Shown here in pieces: positions 50,568 to 59,461 of a DNA stretch of 64,000 nt (its first letter is position 1; the number at the start of each line of letters is the position of its first letter). The stretch spans positions 18,656 through 82,655 of the forward strand of contig JBFWUW010000027.1 in assembly GCA_050247075.1 (NCBI GenBank), read 5' to 3'. The position numbers were made by a program, and so were the translations under genes. The stretch comes from JBFWUW01 sp050247075 (GTDB lineage Bacteria > Planctomycetota > Planctomycetia > Pirellulales > JBFWUW01). The notes beneath the pieces were generated by a model, which had not been told where the DNA came from, made no database searches, and was given only the letters and a program-made list of their open reading frames with translations.

Positions 50568-51917
50568 ATGCAGCTCGTCTCTCGACGCTTGTCCCCGTGG
50601 CCACGCCGCCCCACTTTGCTCAAGCTGTTGCCGGCGATGATCTTGCCGGCGTTGTTCTGTCTGGTTTGGCCCTGTTCCACGGCACGCGGGCAAGAAACCA
50701 AGGACGAGCCACGGGTGGCCCGGTTGATTAAGAACCTTGGTTCCGATGCCTACTTGGACCGCAAGCAGGCCAGTGCCGAATTGGCCCGCCGCGGCGCATC
50801 GGTGCGGCGGCAGTTGGAGAAAGCGGCCGATTCGCCCGACGCCGAGGTGCGGCTGCATGCCTTGTCGCTGCTGAAGAACCTCAAGCTGGCCGATATCTGG
50901 GCACCGGCGCTAGTCGATTGCCAGACGCAAAACCTGCCCGCCAAGGATGTTTTGGAACTGCTGGCCCAACAGTCGGGCAACCATATTCTGACGGGCGATC
51001 AATATGGCCCGTTTCACGATCTGCCAGTCACGCTCGACCTGACGCAAGTTCCGTTTTGGCGGGCGCTCGATGCCCTCTGCCAGGGGACCGGCAACCAGGT
51101 GCGGCAGCACTTCGACACGCGTTCCCCCGGACTCGTTCTGGTGGCGGGCGAGCCAGGCAAGTTTCCGGCGGCCTATGCTGGGCCGGTGCGTGCCCGCGTG
51201 ACCAGTGCCCGGCGGGTGTTTATCGAGGAGTACGACTACGAGCAGGCCAAGTCCGATGTTACCCACACTTTTCAACTTAACGTGCAAATGATGTGGGAAG
51301 ACCGCTTTCGGCTGGTGGCTTACAAGTCGCAGCCCGAACTGGTGTCGGCGATTACCGCCGACGGCCAAGAACTGCCGGGCGGGCCTCCATCGGGCAGCTC
51401 ATGGAACGTGGCCAACGCCGGAACGCGGCAGGTGGCGATGACCTTGCGATTGCAGCCGCCATCGGTCGCGGCTCCCACGCTCCGCTCGCTCACGCTCAAG
51501 TGGGGGCTAATTGCCGTGGGCGACATGGCAACGTTGGAGGTGGCCGACCTGGCCTCGACCGAGCCGCACGTCCAAGACGACGTGGAACTGATCGTCGAGA
51601 GCATTCAAGAGCGGCCGCCGTCGCGCTATGAAGTCACGGTCATTGTCAATCGAGACCTGGTGATTCCGCAGCCGCAAGAAGTGGTGTTTCAAGAAAACGA
51701 GTTTGAACTGCTGGACGCCGCTGGCCAACCGTTCCGCAAGCAGAGCCAGACCAACAATCTTACCGACCAAGGGGCCAAGATACGCTTTACATTCTCTAGC
51801 GACACGCCCGGCGCGGTCCCCGGAAAACTGCGGTTTTCTTACCCCCGGCTGCGGGCGGAGAAAGACCTGGAGATCGAATTCCGCGACGTGCCCCTTCCCG
51901 TTGGCCGGCCAGAATAG
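50568..51917 (+). CDS. Secreted HEAT-repeat-like protein
   Basis: A 449-residue protein with GGAGG before the ATG. Signal peptide about residues 15-38. Then DAYLDRKQASAELARRGASV and DSPDAEVRLHALSLLKNL are HEAT-like helical repeats, as in many planctomycete secreted proteins. The middle (DVLELLAQQSGNHILTG, FWRALDALCQ) resembles a secretin/TonB short domain. The remainder is beta-rich. No catalytic motif. It is convergent with the PQQ-like gene, 7 nt away. Confidence 0.72.
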   Translation: MQLVSRRLSPWPRRPTLLKLLPAMILPALFCLVWPCSTARGQETKDEPRVARLIKNLGSDAYLDRKQASAELARRGASVRRQLEKAADSPDAEVRLHALSLLKNLKLADIWAPALVDCQTQNLPAKDVLELLAQQSGNHILTGDQYGPFHDLPVTLDLTQVPFWRALDALCQGTGNQVRQHFDTRSPGLVLVAGEPGKFPAAYAGPVRARVTSARRVFIEEYDYEQAKSDVTHTFQLNVQMMWEDRFRLVAYKSQPELVSAITADGQELPGGPPSGSSWNVANAGTRQVAMTLRLQPPSVAAPTLRSLTLKWGLIAVGDMATLEVADLASTEPHVQDDVELIVESIQERPPSRYEVTVIVNRDLVIPQPQEVVFQENEFELLDAAGQPFRKQSQTNNLTDQGAKIRFTFSSDTPGAVPGKLRFSYPRLRAEKDLEIEFRDVPLPVGRPE

Positions 51918-51924
51918 CGGCCGG

Positions 51925-53199
51925 CTACCGTTGGCCAATGCAATACAATGCCTTGTCGGTGCGCAGCAATATCTTGCCGTTACTGATGGCGGGCGAAGCG
52001 TTGGTGCGGCTGGCATCATCTTCGATCACGTTATGGGCCAGCAGTTCAAACTTGGGCATGGCGGCTACGACATACGTGCCAGCTTGCTGCGAGACCAGGT
52101 ACAACTTGCCATCCGCCAGGACGGGCGAAGACCAAACGCGGCCCGCCTCCGGCAGGCGCTCTTGGTAGACGGTTTCGCCTGTATTGGCATCTTGGCAACA
52201 GACGATGCTGTCGTTGGCCCAGTAGAGATGCCCTTCGTGGTAGATCGGCGAACCGACGTTCGATCCTTTGTTCTGCCGCCAAACCGTGTGCGACTTGCTG
52301 ACATCGCCCCGCCCGCCCGTTCGCACGGCCAACGACGTATGGCCGCCGCCGATGCAATAGACCGTTTCTTCGTGCGCGACCAGGCTGGGGCAAACATAAC
52401 GGTGAACCCCTTCGCACCGCCATAATTCGTCCCCCTTGTCGGGATCAAATCCAACCACATGGTCTGAGATGCTGACGACCAGCTCTTTGTCCTTGCCGCC
52501 ATTGGCGGACGCGATGATGGGTGTATTCCACGAGGCGTTGATCCCCTTGGCACGCCAGATTTCCGTGCCGTCCGCCTTGTTCAATGCCACCAGCGAACCA
52601 CTCTCAATACTGGCATTGATGATGACCAGATCACCGTAGAGCAATGGGGAAGTGCCCGATCCCCAGCCATTGGTGCCGTCACCCACGGAAGCTTGCCAGA
52701 TCTGGTTGCCATCCAGGTCGTAGCAAAACACGCCCGTCCTTCCGTAGAAGGCGTACAGCCTTTCGCCATCGGTCGCAGGCGTGGCGGCGGCGTAACCGTG
52801 GTAAGAGCCTTCACCGTTGTACTGATGTTCGGGCAATTTAGGTTCGATGGTCTTGTGCCAAAGGATTTGCCCGCCTGCCCGGTCGATGCACAGCAGATGC
52901 CGCAAGAGATCTTTCTGATCGCCGCTGTTCGGTTCCAGCCCATATCCTGAGTAGCAGGTGACAAACACACGATTTCCCAGTGTGATGGGGCACGATGCAC
53001 CCGGCCCAGGCAGTTCGGCGCGCCAGGCCATGTTCTCGCTGCCGGACCACTTGGTGGGAATGCCCGTCTCTTCGCTCTGTCCCTGTCCCCCCGGCCCGCG
53101 GAATTGGGTCCAATCGGCGGCATTGGCCGAAATGGCTATTGCCAACCCGGCGAAAACAACACAAAGAGAACGGAGCAGAATCGTGGTTGGGGCAGTCAT
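51925..53199 (-). CDS. Secreted PQQ-like beta-propeller protein
   Basis: A 424-residue protein from the ATG at 53199; the in-frame region upstream to 53490 is not secretory. Signal peptide about residues 8-28 (SLCVVFAGLAIAISANA). The mature part begins ADWTQFRGPGGQGQSEETGI, the common start of planctomycete outer-membrane-assembly/PQQ-like propellers. Blade motifs such as GDLVIINASIESGSLVALNKADGTEIW and WSSPVLADGKLYLVSQQAGTYVV recur. No PQQ-binding dehydrogenase residues are apparent, so it is probably a binding or scaffold protein. Confidence 0.82.
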   Translation of the reverse strand: MTAPTTILLRSLCVVFAGLAIAISANAADWTQFRGPGGQGQSEETGIPTKWSGSENMAWRAELPGPGASCPITLGNRVFVTCYSGYGLEPNSGDQKDLLRHLLCIDRAGGQILWHKTIEPKLPEHQYNGEGSYHGYAAATPATDGERLYAFYGRTGVFCYDLDGNQIWQASVGDGTNGWGSGTSPLLYGDLVIINASIESGSLVALNKADGTEIWRAKGINASWNTPIIASANGGKDKELVVSISDHVVGFDPDKGDELWRCEGVHRYVCPSLVAHEETVYCIGGGHTSLAVRTGGRGDVSKSHTVWRQNKGSNVGSPIYHEGHLYWANDSIVCCQDANTGETVYQERLPEAGRVWSSPVLADGKLYLVSQQAGTYVVAAMPKFELLAHNVIEDDASRTNASPAISNGKILLRTDKALYCIGQR

Positions 53200-53376
53200 G
53201 GCGGAAACGCCTGTGGGGTGATGAGGCAAAGGAAGGCGAGCACACGCACCAGAATAGTCCTCACGCAAGGCCGTGCCAACGGGTGAGTGGTGATCCGAGT
53301 GCTTCCCGGGCAACAAGGCGGATAAGTGAAAGTGCGACGGGCGAATTGTTTTGCGGCCAGACGATGATCGGGTAGA

Positions 53377-55308
53377 GTGGCCTCCGTAGAGGGGCCGGCA
53401 GCGACTTCCATTAGCAATTTTGCCGCGGGACAAACGCCCATCGCCAACGACGCACCTCAAATTTCGCGACGCCCCACGTCCGTTCGCCATTTGGTGATTC
53501 TGTCGGCGACGATGATGGCCGTGCTGCTGTACCTCGACCGCATTTGCGTGGGGATCGCCGCGGAGTACATCCGTGCCGATCTGCGAGTTTCACAGGCCGA
53601 TATGGCGGCATTTCTGAGCGTGTTTTTTTGGTCGTACGCGCTGGGGCAGGTGCCATCGGGCTGGCTCAGCGACCGTTTCGGAGCGCGGATCATGTTGGCG
53701 ATTTACATTGCCACCTGGTCGATCTTCACGGCGCTGTTGGGGGCCGTGAACGGGTTGTTCCTGTTGCTGGTCATGCGGCTGGGGATTGGTCTGGGCCAGG
53801 CTGGCGCGTATCCCACGTCAGGCGGCATGATTAGCCGCTGGGTGCCGCTCAAAAGCAGAGCCATGGCCAGTGGCGTCGTGGCGGTAGGTGGACGAGTGGG
53901 TGCGTTTTTGGCACCTCTGTTGACCGCCTTCGTGATGATGCTGTTTACCTTGGGACAACCACCCGAGTTCCAGCCTCGCGAAATGCTCGACCCGCTACGG
54001 GTCAGCACGTTGCTGGTTCCCGCGAAACCCGCCGATACATCGTCCGGTTCCGCTGCACGCCGGTTTGTGTTCGACTCCCTATCGAGCGACACGCAGGCCG
54101 CGATCGAACAAGCGGCGGCAACCGTGCATCAGGCGGACCAGGAGGTTGCGTCGCTGAAGAGCCGTTTAGAACTCTCCCCGGCATCATCGCCAGAACTTCA
54201 CGACGAACTGGCTGCCGCTGAACAGCGCCGGGCGGAGCTATCCATGTCGCCGGCCGAACAATCGCGGCTGCTACAAGAGTTGAATCAATTGCTGGAACGG
54301 CCCGACTTGTACGTGCCAGAACGCTTGGAAGACGTCAAGCTGGAAAATGAAGCTGGACGGCTCATCAAGAAGAGCGAGTCGGGACTGCTTAATGTCGGCC
54401 AGCGCGCCAGGCTCAACCGGTTTGCCCTGGAGGCGGTCTTGCCCGAAGGCGTCGCCAAACTGTACGGGCGTGGCTGGCGGCCGACGATGTACGTCTACGG
54501 CGGCATTGGCCTGTTTGTGATGGCGATCTTCTTCTTGGTGGTTCGCAATCGGCCCGAGGAACACCCCTGGTGCAACCGGGAGGAGGTCGCCCTGATCGAG
54601 GCGGGTCGCATCACGCCTTCCGGCACGGCCCAGACGGCCAGCTTTCCGCTAGGTCTGATATTGCGGAACGCCAGCATGTGGCTCAACTGTTTCATGCAAA
54701 TCGGCACCAATATCGGTTGGCTGTTCGTGGTGGTTTCTTTTCCCCGTTACCTGGCACAAGTGCATCAGGTTCCACTCTCTCGGCAAGGTTGGTTGAACGC
54801 CGTGATTTTGTTTGTGGGGGGGGTGGGGATGCTGTTTGGCGGCTGGACGACCGACAGCCTGACACGGCGGTTGGGCTTGCGCTGGGGACGCGGGCTGCCG
54901 ATGGTCGTCACGCGGTTTACGGCGGCCGCCGGCTTTGGAGCGTGCGTGCTGTTTGGTACGGTCTGGGCCGCCACGCCACTGAATTCAGCTTTGGCCTTTA
55001 CCGTGGCCTTGTCGCTGGTGACATTTTCCACCGACTTGGGCAACCCCGCCGTGTGGGCCTTTTGCCAGGATGTTGGCGGGCGAAACGTCGGTTCCGTGCT
55101 GGGATGGGGCAATATGTGGGGCAACCTCGGCGCGGCGGCAGCGCCGTTGATCTACAACTTCATTCTGGGCGAAAACCCTGGCGTGGGTGAATGGAACCGC
55201 ATGTTCGCCGCGTGTTGCGTGGCCTTTATCTTATCGGGCTTGTGCGCCTTGGGTGTCGATTGCACCAAACCGCTCGTCCCGGTAGAACCGCCCACTCCTG
55301 CCTCCTAG
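53377..55308 (+). CDS. MFS transporter with a large coiled-coil insertion
   Basis: A 643-residue major facilitator, GTG start. Helices 1-5 include LSVFFWSYALGQVPSGWLSDRFGAR (the conserved loop 2-3 motif) and MRLGIGLGQAGAYPTSGGMISRW, which fits the ACS (anion:cation symporter) group. After helix 5, residues about 190-366 are an inserted Glu/Gln/Ala-rich helical segment (QAAIEQAAATVHQADQEVAS, ELAAAEQRRAELS). Then WRPTMYVYGGIGLFVMAIFF resumes as helix 6. Typical members have about ten residues there. The substrate is unknown, often hexuronate or organic acids. The gene's 3' end is duplicated 170 bp downstream. Confidence 0.82.
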   Translation: MASVEGPAATSISNFAAGQTPIANDAPQISRRPTSVRHLVILSATMMAVLLYLDRICVGIAAEYIRADLRVSQADMAAFLSVFFWSYALGQVPSGWLSDRFGARIMLAIYIATWSIFTALLGAVNGLFLLLVMRLGIGLGQAGAYPTSGGMISRWVPLKSRAMASGVVAVGGRVGAFLAPLLTAFVMMLFTLGQPPEFQPREMLDPLRVSTLLVPAKPADTSSGSAARRFVFDSLSSDTQAAIEQAAATVHQADQEVASLKSRLELSPASSPELHDELAAAEQRRAELSMSPAEQSRLLQELNQLLERPDLYVPERLEDVKLENEAGRLIKKSESGLLNVGQRARLNRFALEAVLPEGVAKLYGRGWRPTMYVYGGIGLFVMAIFFLVVRNRPEEHPWCNREEVALIEAGRITPSGTAQTASFPLGLILRNASMWLNCFMQIGTNIGWLFVVVSFPRYLAQVHQVPLSRQGWLNAVILFVGGVGMLFGGWTTDSLTRRLGLRWGRGLPMVVTRFTAAAGFGACVLFGTVWAATPLNSALAFTVALSLVTFSTDLGNPAVWAFCQDVGGRNVGSVLGWGNMWGNLGAAAAPLIYNFILGENPGVGEWNRMFAACCVAFILSGLCALGVDCTKPLVPVEPPTPAS

Positions 55309-55462
55309 AGATGATGGCGTACTCCCTCTCCCGGTACTCCGGGAGAGGGTTGGGGAGAGGGAGACGCGGCGAAAGATAGTCCATCAAACAAAACCCTCTC
55401 CCCGGCCCTCTCCCAAAGGGAGAGGGAGAATGGCATTCAACGCTCGTTCCGGTAGAACCGCC
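55271..55462. repeat. Family E inverted-repeat element flanked by a 22-bp direct duplication
   Basis: The inverted repeat consists of CCCTCTCCCGGTACTCCGGG (with GAGAGGG) at 55324-55349 and CCCTCTCCCCGGCCCTCTCC (with CAAAGGGAGAGGGA) at 55394-55428. The sequence CGCTCGTYCCGGTAGAACCG (plus CC) occurs at 55271-55292, inside the MFS C-terminus, and again at 55441-55462, with one mismatch. This looks like insertion or recombination that copied 22 bp of the gene. Confidence 0.7.
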
Positions 55463-55642
55463 GGCGGCCTGATCGTTACGTCCGCTACAACCCAATGGCT
55501 GGCTGCGGACTGGCCATTGGCTGGCCCGCGGTGCCATTTCGCGGCCTACTTTTCTAAGTAGGCGCATCGGCGGAATCAATGGGGATCGTTACGAACGGTC
55601 CTTTCCGGCCCAGAGCCTGTCCCAGTATTTCCACAGGCCGAC

Positions 55643-56824
55643 ATGGCATCGACTTCGACTCTCGCTCGATCGACGGAAGCCACCACCGGCGCGCAGCCGG
55701 CCAAGGTGCTGCATGTCGTCAATGGAGAGTTCTATGCCGGGGCCGAACGTGTGCAAGACCTGTTGGCCCTGCGGTTGCCGCAATTTGGGTTTGAGGTGGG
55801 CTTTGCCTGCATCAAGCCGAACAAGTTTCCGGCGGCGCGGCAATCGCAAGGCTGCCCGTTGACGGAACTACCGATTCGCGGCAAGTGGAATCTGCAATCG
55901 GCCCGTGACGTGGCCCGGCTGGTGCGGCAAGAAGGCTATTCGCTGATCCATGCGCACACGCCTCGCAGCTTGCTGGTGGGACGCGTAGCGGCAGCGCTGG
56001 CACGCGTGCCGCTGGTCTATCACATTCATAGCCAGACGACGACCGAGGTACATCCCGGTTGGAACTGCCGACTGAACGCCATCATGGAGCGGTTGTGCCT
56101 GTTCGGTGCGTCGGCGGTGATCGCCGTCTCGGCTAGCGCACAGGGTTTTGCTCGGCGGCAGCGCATTGCCGACCGGCTGATTCGGCTGGTGCCCAACGGC
56201 ATACCCGTGCGTAAGGAATTGGTGCCGCATCAACCAACCGTTCGCGGCCAACAATCCGACAACAAACAAGAATGGACCCTGGGGACGGTGGCCCTGTTCC
56301 GCCCGCGAAAGGGGCTGGAAATTCTGCTAGAAGCCTTGTCGCGGCTGCGCGGTGAGGGCTGGCCCGTTCGCTTGCGGGCCGTGGGACCGTTTGAAACCCC
56401 GGAATACGAACGCGAAGTCCGCCAACGGTCTGAGCAACTGGGGTTGCAAGAAGTCATCGACTGGCCCGGCTTTACCACCGATGTGGAAGCCGAACTGGAG
56501 CGGATGGACCTGTTTGTGTTTCCCAGTTTGCTGGCCGAGGGGATGCCGATGGTCGTTCTCGAGTCGATGGCCGCTGGCGTGCCGATCGTGGCCTCGCGCG
56601 TGGATGGCGTGATCGATGTGTTGGGCGACGACGCGGACGCCGGCTTGCTGGTTCCGCCGGGCGACGCGGCGGCGTTGGTCAAAGCCATTTTGCAAGTGGT
56701 TCGCGGCGAGCGCGATTGGAACAAGCTGCGGCAAACCGCCGCGCGGCGGCAGGCTGAGATGTTCTCCGACGAAAGCATGGCCCGCGGAGTAGCCCAGGTC
56801 TATCGCGAGGTACTCGCGCAATGA
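55643..56824 (+). CDS. GT4-family glycosyltransferase
   Basis: A 393-residue retaining glycosyltransferase. An N-terminal tail (STSTLARSTEATTGAQPAK) precedes KVLHVVNGEFYAGAERVQDL, the first Rossmann fold with the GGAE-like turn. HAHTPRSLLVGRVAAALARV and FRPRKGLEILLEALSRLRGEG follow, and the EX7E pair lies in LLAEGMPMVVLESMAAGVPIVAS. It probably adds a sugar to a lipid-linked intermediate. The stop overlaps the next start (ATGA), so it is in one operon with the fusion glycosyltransferase. Confidence 0.9.
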   Translation: MASTSTLARSTEATTGAQPAKVLHVVNGEFYAGAERVQDLLALRLPQFGFEVGFACIKPNKFPAARQSQGCPLTELPIRGKWNLQSARDVARLVRQEGYSLIHAHTPRSLLVGRVAAALARVPLVYHIHSQTTTEVHPGWNCRLNAIMERLCLFGASAVIAVSASAQGFARRQRIADRLIRLVPNGIPVRKELVPHQPTVRGQQSDNKQEWTLGTVALFRPRKGLEILLEALSRLRGEGWPVRLRAVGPFETPEYEREVRQRSEQLGLQEVIDWPGFTTDVEAELERMDLFVFPSLLAEGMPMVVLESMAAGVPIVASRVDGVIDVLGDDADAGLLVPPGDAAALVKAILQVVRGERDWNKLRQTAARRQAEMFSDESMARGVAQVYREVLAQ

Positions 56825-58191
56825 ACAAACCTGATCCATCTTCGCCGATCGACAAGACACCGCTCTCCCTGCGGCTGCGGGCCATTGGGCCCCGCGTGTT
56901 TGACCTGCTGATCGCTGGTTCGCTGGCGCTACTGGCCTTGCCGTTGTGGCTGGCCGCCGGGTTGATGTGGGCCGCGCGGCTGATCGTCTGGACGCGCACG
57001 GAACGGTTGGGCGAAGCAGGCGAAAAGTTCCATCAGTTTACGTGGTGCTGGAGACGACAGCCGGAGAAGCCGTGTCCGGTCATCGGACAGTTGCCAACGC
57101 TGCTCAATGTGCTGGGGGGAAGCATGGCGATTGTCGGTCCACGGGCTGTTTCACCGGGCGACCCGCTGTTGGAACTGACCGATTCGGTATGGCGGTTTGG
57201 TGTGAAGCCCGGCCTGGTTTGCCTGTGGTGGATTCGCCAGCGGGCCAATATCGACTACGGCAGCGAGGTCGATGCCGACTACGAATATGTCGCCACGCAC
57301 GGCTTGAAGCGCGATATTGGCATTTCACTGCGGGCCTTGGCGGCGTTGATATTGGGCCGGGCACATCCTCAGACAACGGACGAATTGCAGTTGCTGGGGT
57401 TGCGGATCGACAATTTCACGATGCAGCGCACGCTTGATGAGATCGTACGGATGGCGAACGGCACCGAGCCGGCCCAGGTCTGCTTTCTCAACGCCGATTG
57501 CGTGAATATCGCCTGGCAAAATGCCGACTATCGCGAGACCTTGCGCCACGCCCGTTGCACGCTGGCCGACGGCGTGGGCCTGAAACTGGCGGGCCGGTTG
57601 CTGGGCCGCGAGATTCGGCAGAATGTCAATGGCACCGACTTGTTTCCTCGGCTGTGCGAGACGATCTCGGGCACGCCTCTGTCGATCTATCTGCTGGGCG
57701 CTCGGCCGGGCGTGGTGGAAGCCGTGGCCGAATGGGTCACCCGGCACTATCCCGATGTCCGCATGGCGGGTGGCCGGCACGGTTACTTTACGCCGCAGGA
57801 GGAGCCGGAAGTTGTCCGCGAAATTGCCGAGTCGGGGGCCTCCATCTTGATGGTCGCCTTCGGCGCGCCGCGGCAAGATTTGTGGATTCGCCAACACCTG
57901 GCTGCGACGGGCGTGCGCGTGGCGATGGGCGTGGGAGGGTTGTTCGACTTTTACTCTGGCCGCATTCCCCGCGCGCCGCAATGGATGCGCGAACTGTGCC
58001 TGGAATGGCTCTACCGGGTTTGCGTCGAACCGAGGCGGCTGTGGCGGCGGTACCTGGTGGGCAACGTTGTCTTTTTATGGCGGGCCGGAATGGAACGTCT
58101 GTTTGGACCGCCGGCTTGGGCAGCCACGCCGCGCGGCCGGCAAGCATCGGCGGAAGACGCTATTGTGCCGCGACGGCGGCCGGTAGAATGA
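56821..58191 (+). CDS. Sugar-transferase-like domain fused to WecG/TagA/CpsF glycosyltransferase (GT26)
   Basis: A 456-residue fusion. Residues 1-180 resemble the bacterial sugar transferase (WcaJ/PglC) fold: RVFDLLIAGSLALLALPLWL membrane hairpin, then LPTLLNVLGGSMAIVGPRAV and VKPGLVCLWWIRQRANIDYG. The Asp-Glu dyad normally found in LDELPQ is replaced (VIGQLP). Residues about 195-430 are a complete GT26 domain: FLNADCVNIAWQNADYRETL, TLADGVGLKLAGRLLG, NGTDLFPRLCE, VAFGAPRQDLWIRQHL, YRVCVEPRRLWRRYL. The GT26 part probably adds a second sugar (for example ManNAc or Glc) onto a polyprenyl-linked glycan. The first half may act as a membrane docking or dead enzyme (inference). Confidence 0.82.
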   Translation: MNKPDPSSPIDKTPLSLRLRAIGPRVFDLLIAGSLALLALPLWLAAGLMWAARLIVWTRTERLGEAGEKFHQFTWCWRRQPEKPCPVIGQLPTLLNVLGGSMAIVGPRAVSPGDPLLELTDSVWRFGVKPGLVCLWWIRQRANIDYGSEVDADYEYVATHGLKRDIGISLRALAALILGRAHPQTTDELQLLGLRIDNFTMQRTLDEIVRMANGTEPAQVCFLNADCVNIAWQNADYRETLRHARCTLADGVGLKLAGRLLGREIRQNVNGTDLFPRLCETISGTPLSIYLLGARPGVVEAVAEWVTRHYPDVRMAGGRHGYFTPQEEPEVVREIAESGASILMVAFGAPRQDLWIRQHLAATGVRVAMGVGGLFDFYSGRIPRAPQWMRELCLEWLYRVCVEPRRLWRRYLVGNVVFLWRAGMERLFGPPAWAATPRGRQASAEDAIVPRRRPVE

Positions 58192-58243
58192 CACTCCGCG
58201 GGGAACTGCCCCGCGGGCCACGTTCGCCCGGAACCGCTTGTTG

Positions 58244-59461
58244 ATGAATGCTATCGCCCTGGTGATCGATGGTTGGCACGCCGGATACTTGGGCTGCTAC
58301 GGTAATAGTTGGATCGACACGCCGGGGGTAGACGCCCTTGCGGCTGAAGGGCATGTCTTCGACCAGGCCACGATCCATAGTCCCCGGTTCGAAGACATCT
58401 ACCGCGCCTATTGGCAAGGCGGGCCAGATTCCTTGCAGCTACGGTTGCGCCTCGGCGGTGTGGCCACGGCATTGGTGACCGATTGTCCGCTAGTAGCGGG
58501 CCTACCCGTGGCGGCGGAGTTCGACGAAGTTATCCGGTTGGATGGCGTTGTCCGGCAATCAACGGCCCACGATCTGGCCGAGACGGGCCTGGCATCGTTG
58601 TTGGCCACGTCGGCCGAATGGATGGAAACGGCGCGGCAGCCGTTTCTGTTGTGGATCCATGCCCGGGGCTTGGCCGCGCCGTGGGATGCGCCGCTCGACT
58701 TCCGCGCCCGCTATGCCGATGACGACTCCGTTGCCCCCAAGACAGATGCCCAAGTCCCCAACCTGCTGTTGCCGTCAGGCTTCGATCCCGATGCCCTGCT
58801 GCCGATGCGCTGGGCCTATGCCGGACAGGTGGCGATGTTCGACGAATGCCTGGGCGGCTTCGTTGATATCTTGCGGGGAAGCGGATTGCTCGACGAGACA
58901 TTGTTGGCAGTCGTTGGCGCGCGAGGCTTCCCGTTGGGCGAGCACCGCCGGGTGGGGCTGTCAGATACGGTGGAAGCCGCTATCGGCCCTATCGCAAGCC
59001 CTTTGCTGCTGTACGAGGAATTGATCCACGTACCGTGGCTGTTGCGGTTGCCGCACGACACGTTGGCGCCTGCCCGCAGCCAGGCGTTGGTGCAACCGGC
59101 CGACTTGGGGGCGACACTGCTCGATGCGTTTGGCTGCGCGGCCGATAAAGCGGCTGGCCATAGCTTGCTGGTGCTAGCACGCGACGAGCAAGACGAACTG
59201 CGCGACCGGGTCGCCTGCATGGGGCAGGGGGGGGAATGCTCGCTGCGCACGCGCCGCTGGCGCTTGCATTGGCAGGAACCAGTGGACGGCCAACCCGCGA
59301 CACCACCGCAACTCTTCGTAAAACCCGACGATCGCTGGGAGGTCAACGACGTCGCCAACCGCTGCCCGCACGTTATCGACCCGCTACTGCAGGCCTTTCA
59401 GGACCGGAACATTGAGTCCCCAGCCCCCCTGCTCGACATCGTCACGCAACCGGCGGAGTGA
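58244..59461 (+). CDS. Sulfatase-fold protein lacking catalytic residues
   Basis: A 405-residue protein from the ATG at 58244 (two TTG codons precede it). VIDGWHAGYLGCYGNSWIDT and TPGVDALAAEGHVFDQA follow the start of the sulfatase family, where V-D-T-L-R-A-D-x-L-x-CYG is usual. The second metal Asp is missing. The CxPxR/SxPxR motif, where formylglycine forms, is replaced by IHSPRFEDIYRAY. The later D-H pair (SDHG) reads GARGFPLGEH. The fold is kept but a sulfate ester hydrolase seems ruled out. It lies 52 nt downstream of the fusion glycosyltransferase, so it probably acts in the same polysaccharide pathway in a binding role. Confidence 0.75.
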   Translation: MNAIALVIDGWHAGYLGCYGNSWIDTPGVDALAAEGHVFDQATIHSPRFEDIYRAYWQGGPDSLQLRLRLGGVATALVTDCPLVAGLPVAAEFDEVIRLDGVVRQSTAHDLAETGLASLLATSAEWMETARQPFLLWIHARGLAAPWDAPLDFRARYADDDSVAPKTDAQVPNLLLPSGFDPDALLPMRWAYAGQVAMFDECLGGFVDILRGSGLLDETLLAVVGARGFPLGEHRRVGLSDTVEAAIGPIASPLLLYEELIHVPWLLRLPHDTLAPARSQALVQPADLGATLLDAFGCAADKAAGHSLLVLARDEQDELRDRVACMGQGGECSLRTRRWRLHWQEPVDGQPATPPQLFVKPDDRWEVNDVANRCPHVIDPLLQAFQDRNIESPAPLLDIVTQPAE

